From Oscillospiraceae bacterium (lineage in GTDB: Bacteria; Bacillota; Clostridia; Oscillospirales; CAG-272): a stretch of 17,264 bases of DNA. A program made the position numbers and the translations under genes. The stretch spans positions 1 to 17,264 of the forward strand of contig SVQJ01000016.1 of the NCBI GenBank assembly GCA_015065395.1, read 5' to 3'. Position 1 is the stretch's first letter. Every line of letters begins with the position of its first letter. The notes beneath the pieces were generated by a model. The model was not told the origin of the DNA, ran no database searches, and was given only the letters and a program-made list of their open reading frames with translations. Below, in pieces: positions 1 to 6,882 of this stretch.

Positions 1-287
1 TCATTTTTACAAAGCAAAACAAGATGGGATGAGTGTCCGTCAATGGTAGATTCACGCTCCAGACGTGATCCGTTAGCAACATATACCTCACAACCTATGA
101 TTGGTTTGATTCCCTCTGATTTACAAGCTTTATAGAATGCAACCGCTCCGTACATAACACCGTGATCCGTTATTGCACAAGCGGTATGTCCTGCGGCCTT
201 GGCGGCCTTGGGGATCTGAGAAATGCGGCATGCACCATCCAAAAGGCTGTATTCGCTGTGCAAATGCAAATGTACAAAACCGATCAT
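1..287 (-). CDS. dnaE: DNA polymerase III alpha subunit, N-terminal PHP domain (partial)
   Basis: Only the first 95 codons are in the window; the gene continues past base 1. It encodes the replicative polymerase alpha subunit of the DnaE type, acting at the replication fork. The visible protein is the start of the PHP domain: it opens MIGFVHLHLHSEYSLLDGA (the HLHSEYSLLDG signature, metal-ligand-like histidines), followed by TDHGVMYGAVAFYKACK and GIKPIIGCEVYVA, all typical of DnaE N-termini rather than of PolC, which carries an exonuclease inserted in its PHP domain. The ATG at 287 is preceded by an AAAGGGG-like ribosome binding site. It lies 17 nt downstream of whiA and is the last visible gene of the long nusB operon; whiA-dnaE adjacency is common in Clostridia. 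The catalytic polymerase domain is out of view, so DnaE1 versus a DnaE paralog cannot be told, though context favours the main copy. Confidence 0.95.
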   Translation of the reverse strand, partial: MIGFVHLHLHSEYSLLDGACRISQIPKAAKAAGHTACAITDHGVMYGAVAFYKACKSEGIKPIIGCEVYVANGSRLERESTIDGHSSHLVLLCKN

Positions 288-304
288 TTTCTCTACCCCT
301 TTCT

Positions 305-1042
305 TTATTTACTATTAATATCTTTATAAAAGTCTAATATTTTATCCAGTCTGTGCTTTACTCCGGATTTTGATATTGGCGGATTATGAAGCCTTCCCAG
401 ATCGGCAAGCGAAGCTTGATTGTTCTCGATCCTCAGTCGCGCCGTCTCTCTCAGATCGGTGGGAAGACGCATAATTGTGCCGTTTTCTTGAAGCTCAGAA
501 ATAATTTCAGAATAATGCTCCGCAGCAGATATGGACTTCTGTATGTTAGCCATATCACAATTTATCTGCCTGTTAGTATTCTCCATAACCTCTCTGACTA
601 TCTTAGAATTCATAAGATCGAAAGCAAGCTTATTGGCACCGATCATGGCAAAAAAATCTTCAATAAGTGTACTGTCCTTTATATAAAGGAGAAAACGTCC
701 TTTACGAACAGCTTTCTTCATATCGTTACCGTTTTCACAAAGAATCTCGAAAACGCAGTCTCTTTCTTCTTGAGTTTTGAAGGACAACTCAAGATGATAA
801 GCTTTCGAAGGATCAGTTACATTGCCAAAGGCAATAAACAGGCCTCTTAAAAAGTAAGAATAGCAGGAACCGCACTTAAAATGCCCGCAAGAAGCCGAAA
901 GCTTTTGCAAACGTATCAAAGCTTCCTTTTCTTTCGCCAGATCCACAATATCATCAAGCATTCGCTGGCAGCACTTCTTCTTTTTTTCACCGCTTTCCTT
1001 AAGCGCTTCCTTTGCGCACTTAGAATAAGAAAGTGCCATCAT
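305..1042 (-). CDS. whiA: WhiA-type DNA-binding protein, short form
   Basis: WhiA is a regulator linked to cell division, chromosome segregation and, in Streptomyces, sporulation; it joins a LAGLIDADG-homing-endonuclease-like fold to a C-terminal helix-turn-helix. The 245-residue product carries the second half clearly: YFLRGLFIAFGNVTDPSKAYHLEL (about residues 63-86, the usual FLRGaFlagGsVsDPek.YHLEi block), then KGRFLLYIKD and IGANKLAFD. The C-terminal domain has NRQINCDMANIQKS (about 156-169), LPTDLRETARLRIEN and the helix-turn-helix ASLADLGRLHNPPISKSGVKHRL. Family members are normally about 310-325 residues; here residues after KKKKCCQRM run quickly into the second block, so most of the first LAGLIDADG repeat appears to be missing with no frameshift needed to explain it. 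The start ATG overlaps the murB stop as ATGA (1039-1042), implying translational coupling. Confidence 0.93.
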   Translation of the reverse strand: MMALSYSKCAKEALKESGEKKKKCCQRMLDDIVDLAKEKEALIRLQKLSASCGHFKCGSCYSYFLRGLFIAFGNVTDPSKAYHLELSFKTQEERDCVFEILCENGNDMKKAVRKGRFLLYIKDSTLIEDFFAMIGANKLAFDLMNSKIVREVMENTNRQINCDMANIQKSISAAEHYSEIISELQENGTIMRLPTDLRETARLRIENNQASLADLGRLHNPPISKSGVKHRLDKILDFYKDINSK

Positions 1043-1938
1043 ACAAAAATCACTTCACATTCAAGCAAAACGCCGAAGTTACTAAAAACAGTATTTTGAA
1101 TATGCTCTATCAAGGCTTTCACGTCCGAACAAGTAGCACCGCCTTTATTAATGATAAATCCTGCATGCTTTTCAGAAACCGCTGCACCGCCTACAGAAAA
1201 TCCCTTAAGGTTTGAATCCTCAATAAGCTTGCCTGCAAAAAAGCCCTCAGGACGCTTAAAAACACTTCCCGCCGAAGGATATTCCAAAGGCTGTTTATCT
1301 CTTCTGCGATACATAAAGTCATCCATCTTAGCTTTTATATCCTCTTTAATTCCGTTTTCAAGCCGAAATTCAGCTGACAGAATAATCATGTGGGGATTCT
1401 TCTTATAAATACTGGTCCTATATCCGAAACCATGACCGGGGCCGTCAAAATAGAGTATTCTATCAGTTTTCAGATCATAACAGCAACTTGAGGTTAAACA
1501 CTGACAAACTTCTCCGCCATAGGCACCAGCGTTCATATAAACAGCTCCGCCGACACTGCCGGGGATACCGTATGCGAATTCCATACCGCTAAGAGCTGCA
1601 TCCTTCGCAACAACACTAAGCTGAGTAAAAGAAACACCGCTTCCTGCAATTAATGTATCACCGTCAAGAGATACCTCATTCAATCTTTCAGTAGATATAA
1701 CTGCACCGCTAAATCCCTCATCGGGAAAAAGAAGATTGGATCCCCGACCCAGAATATACGTTTTAACACCCGCTTCTTTTGCAAACAAACAGGCTTCTCT
1801 TAATGAAGCCGCATCAGCGGGAGTGACAAAGAGCGTACTGTTACCGCCGATACGAAAAGAAGTATGGCGGCTCATCGGCTCATTTTCCACATAGGGTATA
1901 TTAGCATCAACAAGAAATTGCTTATACTCCTTAAACAT
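1039..1938 (-). CDS. murB: UDP-N-acetylenolpyruvoylglucosamine reductase (UDP-N-acetylmuramate dehydrogenase)
   Basis: MurB reduces UDP-GlcNAc-enolpyruvate to UDP-MurNAc with NADPH and FAD, the second committed step of peptidoglycan precursor synthesis in the cytoplasm. The 299-residue protein has the FAD-binding domain: HTSFRIGG (25-32), LGRGSNLL (63-70) and GIPGSVGGAVYMNAGAYGGE (124-143). The C-terminal substrate domain has YRTSIY (173-178), RRDKQPLEYPSAGSVFKRP (212-230) with the proton-donating Ser225, GAAVSEKHAGFIIN and a conserved glutamate at LLECEV (Glu293). It is of the shorter type II kind (YRTS motif) usual in Firmicutes. The ATG at 1938 has a good GGAGA site 8 nt upstream. It follows the HAD gene by 13 nt and overlaps whiA by 4 nt. 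In many Clostridia rapZ and yvcK sit between murB and whiA; here they do not. Confidence 0.97.
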   Translation of the reverse strand: MFKEYKQFLVDANIPYVENEPMSRHTSFRIGGNSTLFVTPADAASLREACLFAKEAGVKTYILGRGSNLLFPDEGFSGAVISTERLNEVSLDGDTLIAGSGVSFTQLSVVAKDAALSGMEFAYGIPGSVGGAVYMNAGAYGGEVCQCLTSSCCYDLKTDRILYFDGPGHGFGYRTSIYKKNPHMIILSAEFRLENGIKEDIKAKMDDFMYRRRDKQPLEYPSAGSVFKRPEGFFAGKLIEDSNLKGFSVGGAAVSEKHAGFIINKGGATCSDVKALIEHIQNTVFSNFGVLLECEVIFV

Positions 1939-1951
1939 AATCGTTCTCCAT

Positions 1952-2629
1952 TTAGTTTAGAATTGAGCGCAACTCACTAAGGTTCTTTATGCAGTACGTG
2001 GGTAAATCATGTGTTTGTTTTTCAGAGATCCATACTGAATCAACACCTGAATTAACTGCACCTGTGATATCAGAGGTAAGCGAATCACCTATTACAAGAT
2101 ATTTCGATTTATCAGAATCTCCGATAAATTCAAATACCTTTTCGAAAAAACGAAGAGACGGCTTTGAATAACCGATTTGTTCTGAAATGAATATATGCTT
2201 CACATATTTTGATATCGGAGTTCTTGCAAAACGCTCTGTTTGAATCGCACAAGTCCCGTTAGTAATAATATAGCAATCATATTTTTCAGATAGATCCTTC
2301 AGTATTTCTTCAGCGCAGTCTATCATTTGACCTTGAAGACAAAGCTTTTCAAAATAGATATCAGCGGTATAGCGTCCGAATTCTTTACCGTTGATACCAA
2401 ACTCGTCATAAAGCTTCTCAAATCGCTCATACTTAAGAATCTCTCTTGTAGTCTCACCTCGTTCAAGTCGTTTCCATTCGTTATCATTAATGGCATGATA
2501 ACGACAACGTACTTCCTCGCTATATTGGAGAGGACACTCAGCGAGTGCTTCCTTTAACGCCTGCTTCTCAGCAGTATTAAAATCAAGCAAGGTGTTATCT
2601 GCATCAAACAACAGATACTTATACATCAT
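1952..2629 (-). CDS. HAD-family phosphatase, YjjG/YfnB type (nucleotidase-like)
   Basis: This 225-residue protein is a HAD-superfamily hydrolase that should remove phosphate from a small cytoplasmic metabolite through an aspartyl-phosphate. Motif I is LLFDADNTLLDF (6-17), with nucleophile Asp9 and acid/base Asp11; the FDAD.TLLDF form is characteristic of the YjjG/YfnB subgroup, in which E. coli YjjG is a nucleotidase acting on pyrimidine 5'-monophosphates including damaged ones. Motif II is YIITNGT (Thr123), motif III lysine is Lys156 in GYSKPSLRFF, and motif IV is LVIGDSLTSDITGA (Asp182, Asp187). The all-helical cap lies between motifs I and II (C1 type). It starts with ATGATG overlapping the tyrS stop as ATGA, so its translation is probably coupled to tyrS. 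A house-cleaning nucleotidase is an inference from the subgroup; substrate specificity cannot be read from sequence. Confidence 0.85.
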   Translation of the reverse strand: MMYKYLLFDADNTLLDFNTAEKQALKEALAECPLQYSEEVRCRYHAINDNEWKRLERGETTREILKYERFEKLYDEFGINGKEFGRYTADIYFEKLCLQGQMIDCAEEILKDLSEKYDCYIITNGTCAIQTERFARTPISKYVKHIFISEQIGYSKPSLRFFEKVFEFIGDSDKSKYLVIGDSLTSDITGAVNSGVDSVWISEKQTHDLPTYCIKNLSELRSILN

Positions 2630-3852
2630 TCTTTAATAAATCTGTGGAAAGTCTTTTTACCCTTCTTAACAATGATACCGTCATCACCAAATTCAGAAAT
2701 CTCAACGGCAGCATTGAAGCCTTCTGCCTTTCTATCCCCAACGATAACACCGCCGCCGGTGATTATGCGTTTAGCCTCTCCCTTGCTGGGAGCAAGTCCC
2801 GATTTAACAAGCATATCAGAAACAAGGATCTTACCGTCGATGAAATCAGCACAAGTAAGAGTGGTGGTGGGCATATCCGCAGAAACTCCGCCTTGCGCAA
2901 ATACAGCTCGTGCAGCTTCAAGAGCCTTATCTGCCTCTTCTTTACCGTGAATAATATTTGTAACTTCCCATGCAAGACGCTCTTTTGCACGATTAAGCTC
3001 GCTTCCCTCAAGCTTTTCAAATTCTGCAATTTCGGAAAGATCCATAAATGTAAGCATTTTCATACATTTGATAACGTCAGCATCGTCGATATTTCTCCAA
3101 TACTGGAAGAAATCGTAAGGAGGAGTTTTTTCGGGGTCAAGCCAAAGAGCACCCTTTTCTGTTTTACCCATCTTCTTGCCTTCGCTGGTGAGAAGGAGAT
3201 TAAATGTGAGACCGTAAACCTCCTTACCGGTCTTTCTGCGAACAAGTTCAACTCCACCGATGATATTAGACCACTGATCATCACCGCCTGTTTCAAGTAT
3301 ACAGTTGTAATCCTGATTAAGGCGGAAGAAGTCGTATGACTGCATTATCATGTAATTGAATTCCAGGAAAGTGAGACCCTTTTCCATTCTGGACTTGTAG
3401 CACTCGGCTGCAAGCATACGGTTTACAGTGAAATGAGGGCCTACCTCACGAAGAAAATCGATATAGTTAAGATCCAAAAGCCAATCGCCGTTGTTTACAA
3501 AAATAGCCTTACCGTCTGATGTATCAATAAACTTCGCCATCTGAAGCTTAAAATTCTCGATATTATGAGCGATCTCTTCCTTTGTAAGCATCTTTCTCAT
3601 ATCATTCTTTCCTGAAGGGTCACCAACCATAGCGGTTCCGCCGCCAAAAATGGCGATAGGACGGTGGCCTGCCTTCTGCATGTGTGCCATGACCTTCATC
3701 TGAATGAAATGACCGATATGAAGACTGTCAGCAGTCGGGTCAAAACCAATATAGAATGTAATATTCTTATTATCAAGCAGATCCCGAACCTTCTCTTCAT
3801 TGGTGACCTGGGCAAGCATGCCTCTGTCAATAAATTCCTGATACAAACTCAT
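2626..3852 (-). CDS. tyrS: Tyrosyl-tRNA synthetase
   Basis: TyrRS, a class I synthetase, charges tRNA-Tyr with tyrosine. The 408-residue length fits the bacterial TyrRS family. The Rossmann domain shows FDPTADSLHIGH (37-48, HIGH signature), FGGGTAMVGDPSGK (69-82), YMIMQSYDFF (167-176) and GGDDQWSNI (189-197). The KMSKS loop reads KKMGKTEKGA (226-235), the KxGKT variant seen in many bacterial TyrRS. The C-terminal S4 RNA-binding domain is LVSDMLVKSGLAPSKGEAKR followed by IITGGGVIVGDRK. The only upstream in-frame region is closed by a stop, so the ATG at 3852 is the start. No T-box leader is possible in the 46-nt gap to recN; instead the ribosome site is unusually far upstream with a small hairpin between (see the separate entry). 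This gene occupies the place after recN where spoIVB stands in spore-formers. Confidence 0.97.
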   Translation of the reverse strand: MSLYQEFIDRGMLAQVTNEEKVRDLLDNKNITFYIGFDPTADSLHIGHFIQMKVMAHMQKAGHRPIAIFGGGTAMVGDPSGKNDMRKMLTKEEIAHNIENFKLQMAKFIDTSDGKAIFVNNGDWLLDLNYIDFLREVGPHFTVNRMLAAECYKSRMEKGLTFLEFNYMIMQSYDFFRLNQDYNCILETGGDDQWSNIIGGVELVRRKTGKEVYGLTFNLLLTSEGKKMGKTEKGALWLDPEKTPPYDFFQYWRNIDDADVIKCMKMLTFMDLSEIAEFEKLEGSELNRAKERLAWEVTNIIHGKEEADKALEAARAVFAQGGVSADMPTTTLTCADFIDGKILVSDMLVKSGLAPSKGEAKRIITGGGVIVGDRKAEGFNAAVEISEFGDDGIIVKKGKKTFHRFIKE

Positions 3853-3884
3853 TTTTAATTTTGCGGATCACTCCGCTCTCCTTT
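3853..3884 (-). promoter_or_regulatory. tyrS leader: distant ribosome binding site with intervening hairpin
   Basis: On the minus strand AAAGGAG (3878-3884) lies 25 nt before the tyrS ATG, far beyond the usual 5-10 nt. Between them GCGGA-GTGA-TCCGC (3863-3876) can form a 5-bp stem with a 4-nt loop. If it folds, the effective spacing falls to about 11 nt; the second GGAG, inside the stem, would then be masked. This may tune tyrS translation; the role is inferred, the sequence elements are seen. Confidence 0.4.
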
Positions 3885-3898
3885 ATATGTATATATTT

Positions 3899-5560
3899 TT
3901 ATTTTTTATTTTGTAGAAGATCTCTTGCAGCACTATACTGTTTTTCGGTAACGTTAATACCGCCGATGATCCTCGCAAGCTCCTCAACTCTCTCCTCGCC
4001 GTCAAGGAAACGAACAAAGCTTTCAACTCTTCCAGAAACCTCTTTCTTTTCTATAAGCAAGTGGTTATCGGAATGAGCTGATACCTGCGCGGAGTGAGTT
4101 ACGCAGATAACCTGCATATTTTCAGAAAGAGATTCCAGCTTAATACCGATCCTTTCAGCTGTTCCGCCCGAAACACCGGTATCAATCTCATCGAAAATAA
4201 CTGTAGATTGCTCAGCTTTTTTAGCTTCAGCACATTTTAATGCAAGCATGATCCTCGAAAGCTCACCGCCGGATGCAATTCTATACAAAGGCTGAGCCTC
4301 CTCACCCGGGTTTGTCACCACGGTAAAATCGACTTCATCGTAACCGCGGGGACCAAAGCTGTTCTCTCCCTGAAGCTCTCTTATATCAACGAAAAAATGC
4401 ACCTTCGGCATATCAAGGTCCTTCAAAGCTGACATAACCTCTGAGGCAAGACGTCCGCCGGCCTCGCGTCGCTTATCACTAATGATCCTTGCAGCATCAC
4501 CGGCTTTTTTGGCCAGTTGTTGATATTCGCTTCGCAGTTCCTCGAGTCGATCCTCTCCTCCCTCAAGATCATGCAGCTTTCTTTTGGCTTCATCTCTGAA
4601 AGCGATCACATCATAAAGAGAATTTCCGTACTTCTTCTCGAGCCGTGAAAACAAGGCAAGCCTTGTTTCGATTCTGTCAAGCTGTTTTGCGGGATCTCCT
4701 ATTTCCTCGGTATCAACAAGATCCCGTGCTCTTTCAGCTATATCGATAACATCAAAACGATATTCATCAAGCTTTTGTGCAAGTGCTTCCGCATCATCCA
4801 TAACATCAGTTAATTGACGCAAGGCACTCGCTGCTCGCTCCATAAGGTAAGCACAAGATGCCCCCTTTTCACCCGGAGCTAATGCTCGGTATACAAGTGA
4901 AGAGTTCTTTGTTACTGCTTCAAGGCTTTTTATCTTAATTCGCAGTTTTTCAAGCTTTTCTTCTTCATTGGGGTCCTGGATTCGGGCTTTATCGATCTCA
5001 GCGATCTGATACTTAAGAATATCAGTCATCATCTGTCTATCGTCCAGGGATCTCTCAAGCTGAGCGATCTCATTCTTTTTATCAATGAGAAGAGCGTATA
5101 TCTGAGAATAGCTTTCCACATCATCATTACAATCAGCAAAGCTATCAAGAAGAACTATATGCTCTGCCTTATCGTAGAGAGAAACGGTATCATTTTGACC
5201 GTGAAGAGATACGAGCTTTTGTGCCGTTTCCTTCAAAACTGCGAGAGAAACACTTTTACCGTTAATTTTCCCCTGACTTTTTCCGTCAGCGCTGATTATC
5301 CTCTCGATAGTCAGCTCCCCGTTGGAATCAAAGGGAAAACAGTCCGCCTCGCCATCAAATACTGCACTTACCGTTGCAGATCTCTCCCCCTGACGAACAA
5401 GGTCTCTTTGTGCTTTGGCACCAAGCAAAAGCGCGATACTGTCGATAATAACCGATTTACCTGCACCGGTCTTTCCCGTTAAAACAGTAAAGCCGTCGGG
5501 GAAATCAATATTGATATTTTTAGCAACAGCGACGTTTTGTATCGACAACGCTTTTAACAT
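3899..5560 (-). CDS. recN: DNA repair protein RecN (SMC-like ATPase)
   Basis: RecN is an SMC-related ATPase that gathers at DNA double-strand breaks and helps hold ends together for recombination repair. The 553-residue length fits the family. Walker A is GKTGAGKS (29-36), followed by IIDSIALLLGAKA. The middle (about 150-370) is helical coiled coil rich in charged heptads, as expected of the SMC-like arms. The head is completed by the ABC signature SGGELSRIMLALK (430-442), Walker B STVIFDEIDTGVSGG (452-466) and the H-loop VTHSAQVSAHSD with His489. The start ATG at 5560 is preceded by a near-perfect AAGGAGG site. It follows argR by 24 nt, the standard Firmicutes order argR-recN. In Bacillus and many Clostridia spoIVB and spo0A follow; here tyrS does. 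Confidence 0.97.
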   Translation of the reverse strand: MLKALSIQNVAVAKNINIDFPDGFTVLTGKTGAGKSVIIDSIALLLGAKAQRDLVRQGERSATVSAVFDGEADCFPFDSNGELTIERIISADGKSQGKINGKSVSLAVLKETAQKLVSLHGQNDTVSLYDKAEHIVLLDSFADCNDDVESYSQIYALLIDKKNEIAQLERSLDDRQMMTDILKYQIAEIDKARIQDPNEEEKLEKLRIKIKSLEAVTKNSSLVYRALAPGEKGASCAYLMERAASALRQLTDVMDDAEALAQKLDEYRFDVIDIAERARDLVDTEEIGDPAKQLDRIETRLALFSRLEKKYGNSLYDVIAFRDEAKRKLHDLEGGEDRLEELRSEYQQLAKKAGDAARIISDKRREAGGRLASEVMSALKDLDMPKVHFFVDIRELQGENSFGPRGYDEVDFTVVTNPGEEAQPLYRIASGGELSRIMLALKCAEAKKAEQSTVIFDEIDTGVSGGTAERIGIKLESLSENMQVICVTHSAQVSAHSDNHLLIEKKEVSGRVESFVRFLDGEERVEELARIIGGINVTEKQYSAARDLLQNKK

Positions 5561-5584
5561 CTATATTCCTCCTTATAAAGGCGC

Positions 5585-6040
5585 TCAGACAGAGATAAGC
5601 TTCCTTATATCTCTTGCGGCGTTTTTTGCACCTTCAGCAGTCTTTACAGCAACGATTATCGTATCGTCTCCCGCAACACAGCCCATAACACCGTCGATAT
5701 TGTTGGAATCGATCCCTGCCGCTACAGCCTGAGCCATTCCCGGATATGTCTTTACGACTACTATATTAAGAGCATATTCAACGCTAATTACAGAGCCGGA
5801 AATAGTTGTGTTATAAAGCCTATGGCCTGCGTTTTCTTTTGGTACACGAGGAAGAACATATTTATACTTACCGTTTTCCGAGTTGATCTTCGTTAGCTTT
5901 AATTCACGTATATCTCTGGAAACGGTTGCCTGCGTAACATTAAACCCTTCCTTGCGAAGACTTTCAATAAGCTCTTCCTGCGTTTCAATATCATTTTTTT
6001 CTATAATACTGAGTATTACATTCTGTCTTTTTGTTTTCAA
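5585..6040 (-). CDS. argR: Arginine repressor ArgR/AhrC
   Basis: ArgR is a hexameric, arginine-sensing regulator that represses arginine biosynthesis and can activate its catabolism. The 151-residue protein has the N-terminal winged helix with TQEELIESLRKEGFNVTQ and the recognition helix ATVSRDIRELKLTKI (38-52). The C-terminal oligomerisation and arginine-binding domain has VVVKTYPGMAQAVAAGID (94-111) and GCVAGDDTIIVAV (120-132), where Asp125-Asp126 match the arginine-binding aspartates of the family. The start is TTG at 6040: no in-frame ATG lies near, the next residues MKTKRQNVILSII align with family N-termini, and AAAGGA lies 8 nt upstream. The ribosome site falls in the near-palindrome AAGGATAATCCTT, which with the TTG start suggests deliberately low expression. 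Position between nadK and recN fits Clostridia. Whether it regulates this operon is unknown. Confidence 0.96.
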   Translation of the reverse strand: MKTKRQNVILSIIEKNDIETQEELIESLRKEGFNVTQATVSRDIRELKLTKINSENGKYKYVLPRVPKENAGHRLYNTTISGSVISVEYALNIVVVKTYPGMAQAVAAGIDSNNIDGVMGCVAGDDTIIVAVKTAEGAKNAARDIRKLISV

Positions 6041-6060
6041 AAGGATTATCCTTTCTTATA

Positions 6061-6882
6061 TCAAAGTTTTGAGTTTAACACCTCGATAAAGCTATCCTCG
6101 CCTGAGGAAACTATGGGGACTGTATTCTTGCTTTTAGAAATACGGACAACATCACCGTTACCGATCTCAAAAACCTCTTTACCGTCAGCTGAAAGATAAA
6201 TATAATTATCACGGCAACGGGCATTTCTTATCTCCAAAACCGAATTTGCACTGAAAATGACAGGTCGCGCGTTCAGGTGGTGGGGACAAATAGGAGTTGC
6301 GCAAATGCATGAAAGCGAGGGATCCATGATGGGACCTCCTGCCGACATCGAATACGCACTTGAACCGGTGGGGGTGGCTATAATAATACCGTCTGATCTG
6401 ATATGCTGTGCAAGAACACCGTCACAATAAAGATCAAATTCAACTAAATGAGGTATGGGTCCGTTTGAAACCACAGCTTCATTTAAGGCTCTTGTAAAGG
6501 ATTTTACAACTTTATCATTCCTGATTATATCAATATCAAGCATCATTCTTTTTTGAACGATATGGTTACCGCAAAGAATATCCTTCAAGTCGCTTGTATT
6601 ATCTCGTGATATAGCAGCCATATATCCAACGGTACCGTAATTAATACCGATTATCGGTATGTTCAGTTCAGTCGTTACACGGGCAACCTGTATTATAGAT
6701 CCGTCTCCGCCGAGCACAACGAGAAAATCAGCGTCATAAAGATATCTCGCCTCAGCCACCGACTGGGGCATATCCGCAACGGCGCAGTCAAATCCCCACG
6801 ACAAAATATCGGAACAGATCCCGGGCGCTGCCAATAAGGCTTCTTCTTTTTCAGGATTCGGGAGAATATATATCTTTTTCAT
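6061..6882 (-). CDS. nadK: NAD+ kinase
   Basis: NadK phosphorylates NAD+ to NADP+ using ATP or polyphosphate and is the only route to NADP in most bacteria. Counting from the start chosen here (273 residues), the GGDGS motif is at 58-62 with the catalytic Asp60, GINYGTVGYMAAI (79-91) follows, then NEAVVS (134-139) and the NAD-binding TPTGSSAYSMSAGGPI (170-185) and PICPHHLNARPV (197-208). A longer reading from 6891 adds MHF, but the AAAGGAG site would be only 2 nt from that ATG. The ATG at 6882 overlaps the tlyA stop as ATGA, the same arrangement as several other junctions here, and gives 11 nt spacing, so I prefer it. In Clostridia nadK is commonly found between tlyA and argR. Confidence 0.95.
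   Translation of the reverse strand: MKKIYILPNPEKEEALLAAPGICSDILSWGFDCAVADMPQSVAEARYLYDADFLVVLGGDGSIIQVARVTTELNIPIIGINYGTVGYMAAISRDNTSDLKDILCGNHIVQKRMMLDIDIIRNDKVVKSFTRALNEAVVSNGPIPHLVEFDLYCDGVLAQHIRSDGIIIATPTGSSAYSMSAGGPIMDPSLSCICATPICPHHLNARPVIFSANSVLEIRNARCRDNYIYLSADGKEVFEIGNGDVVRISKSKNTVPIVSSGEDSFIEVLNSKL

Noticed and set aside
386..850. Open frame of 154 codons on the plus strand
   Set aside because: Antisense shadow of whiA, which has clear family motifs.
2644..3339. Open frame of 231 codons on the plus strand
   Set aside because: It lies wholly antisense to tyrS, whose frame is certain from HIGH, KMGKT and S4 motifs; no ribosome site and no family-like sequence.
3853..3898. T-box leader for tyrS
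   Set aside because: The spacer is only 46 nt; no room for a T-box, specifier loop or terminator.
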